NCBI GenBank assembly: GCA_041486365.1 | Contig: JBGPLH010000150.1 | Coordinates: forward strand, 1-7,649 | DNA length: 7,649 nucleotides | Direction of reading: 5' to 3' | Source of the DNA: JBGPLH01 sp041486365 [NCBI: Thermodesulfobacteriota bacterium] | GTDB lineage: Bacteria; JAUYMQ01 | Shown here: positions 7,319-7,649 of the stretch, piece after piece | Layout: each line of letters starts with the position of its first letter | Position numbering within the stretch: the first letter of the stretch is position 1 | Notes under the pieces: model-generated | What the model was told of the DNA's origin: nothing | The model's input: only the letters and a program-made list of their open reading frames with translations | Database searches by the model: none | Position numbers and translations under genes: made by a program

Positions 7319-7494
7319 ATTTGTGGGGAATGAGCCTCTCGCGCTCGCTTGCGCCGGAACGCCGGACGCGGCACGCTTCTTGCTCAAGCATCTTCGATTG
7401 ATCAGCGCACAGCGGCTTCATCACGTTCGGATCATGCGCCGAACCTGACGATGTGCATCGCGCAGATCTGGAGGACCGCGTCGCGGTTTCCACT

Positions 7495-7649
7495 ATGTCG
7501 GAAGCATCGCCATCTCCCTCGAACGGATCGGGCCCGAACGGATCGCAGAATCCGAACGGCGGCAACGGATCGGCGCGCCCCAACGGCTCGCAGGGTCCGA
7601 ACGGTTTCCCGTGCCTCCGTTCGGGGCTGCAGATCATCCCCCGTCCCCG
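7495..7649 (+). CDS. N-terminus of a hypothetical protein with Asn-Gly-rich leader; cut by the window edge
   Basis: Fifty-one codons plus two bases are visible from the ATG at 7495, open to the right edge. The first 38 residues are low complexity with six Asn-Gly dipeptides set among Ser and Pro. A less repetitive segment, CLRSGLQIIPRP, follows. Third codon positions are mostly G or C, as in the synthase, which supports coding. The start is uncertain: GGAGG near 7470 is about 20 bases away, and the frame stays open back to the stop at 7399-7401, with a GTG at 7453 as an alternative start. No family is recognised. Divergent orientation next to the synthase suggests but does not prove a related role. 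Confidence 0.5.
   Translation, partial: MSEASPSPSNGSGPNGSQNPNGGNGSARPNGSQGPNGFPCLRSGLQIIPRP

Larger units (their letters stand above)
6606..7494. other. Divergent intergenic region without a supported gene
   Basis: About 890 bp separates the minus-strand synthase from the plus-strand gene. Small open frames are present but lack the strong G/C third-position bias of the neighbours, and none has a recognisable domain. Positions 6961-7200 are about 42% GC by hand count, against roughly 70% in the synthase. Several inverted repeats cluster here and are listed separately. No confident sigma70 or sigma54 promoter, tRNA or intrinsic terminator was found. It most likely contains the promoters and leaders of both genes. 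Confidence 0.7.

Noticed and set aside
6974-7387. A 137-codon minus-strand frame
   Set aside because: It runs through the palindromes and the AT-rich tract, has no recognisable domain, and its codon use is unlike the neighbouring genes.
7123-7401. A 92-codon plus-strand frame
   Set aside because: It has no good ribosome site and no domain, runs through both hairpin clusters, and lacks the GC third-position bias.
7296-7637. A 113-codon minus-strand frame at the right edge
   Set aside because: Its Pro/Phe/Asp repeats are the reverse reading of the Asn-Gly repeats. The plus frame has the more natural composition, although this choice is not certain.

Overview
The window holds most of one giant gene on the minus strand, a long divergent intergenic region, and the first codons of a second gene on the plus strand. 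Coding DNA is very GC-rich, close to 70% by eye. That composition, together with a large PUFA-synthase-like polyketide/fatty-acid synthase, fits a high-GC bacterium such as a myxobacterium or a related lineage (Eisenbacteria, Acidobacteria or Gemmatimonadota type). The sequence alone does not settle the phylum.

Positions 6605 down to 1 (minus strand) are a single open frame of at least 2201 codons that leaves the window before its stop. The visible domain order is two tandem nitronate-monooxygenase/PfaD-like FMN TIM barrels (NPD1, NPD2), ketosynthase (KS), acyltransferase (AT), a helical linker, one acyl carrier protein (ACP), and a ketoreductase (KR) cut at the start of its catalytic Rossmann fold. 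The frame was checked at eight separate catalytic motifs along its length, and all fall in the same phase. The other long open frames on both strands between 1 and 6600 are GC-driven shadows of this gene.

Positions 6606-7494 (about 890 bp) contain no convincing gene. This region separates two divergently oriented genes. Its middle (6961-7200) falls to about 42% GC by hand count, and it carries several dyad symmetries: paired AT-rich palindromes two helical turns apart, two mutually exclusive hairpins, and a perfect 9-bp-arm palindrome. It is the likely control region for both genes, although no confident promoter could be assigned.

From 7495 to the right edge (plus strand) runs the start of a protein rich in Asn-Gly repeats, of unknown function.

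Together the domains make a self-contained iterative chain-extension machine: AT loads malonate on the ACP, KS condenses, KR reduces, and an enoyl reductase is fused at the N-terminus instead of encoded as a separate PfaD protein. Dehydratase, further carrier and release functions would have to lie beyond the left edge or in other genes. The most noteworthy point is the duplicated N-terminal barrel, in which only the second copy keeps the family's GGH catalytic motif.
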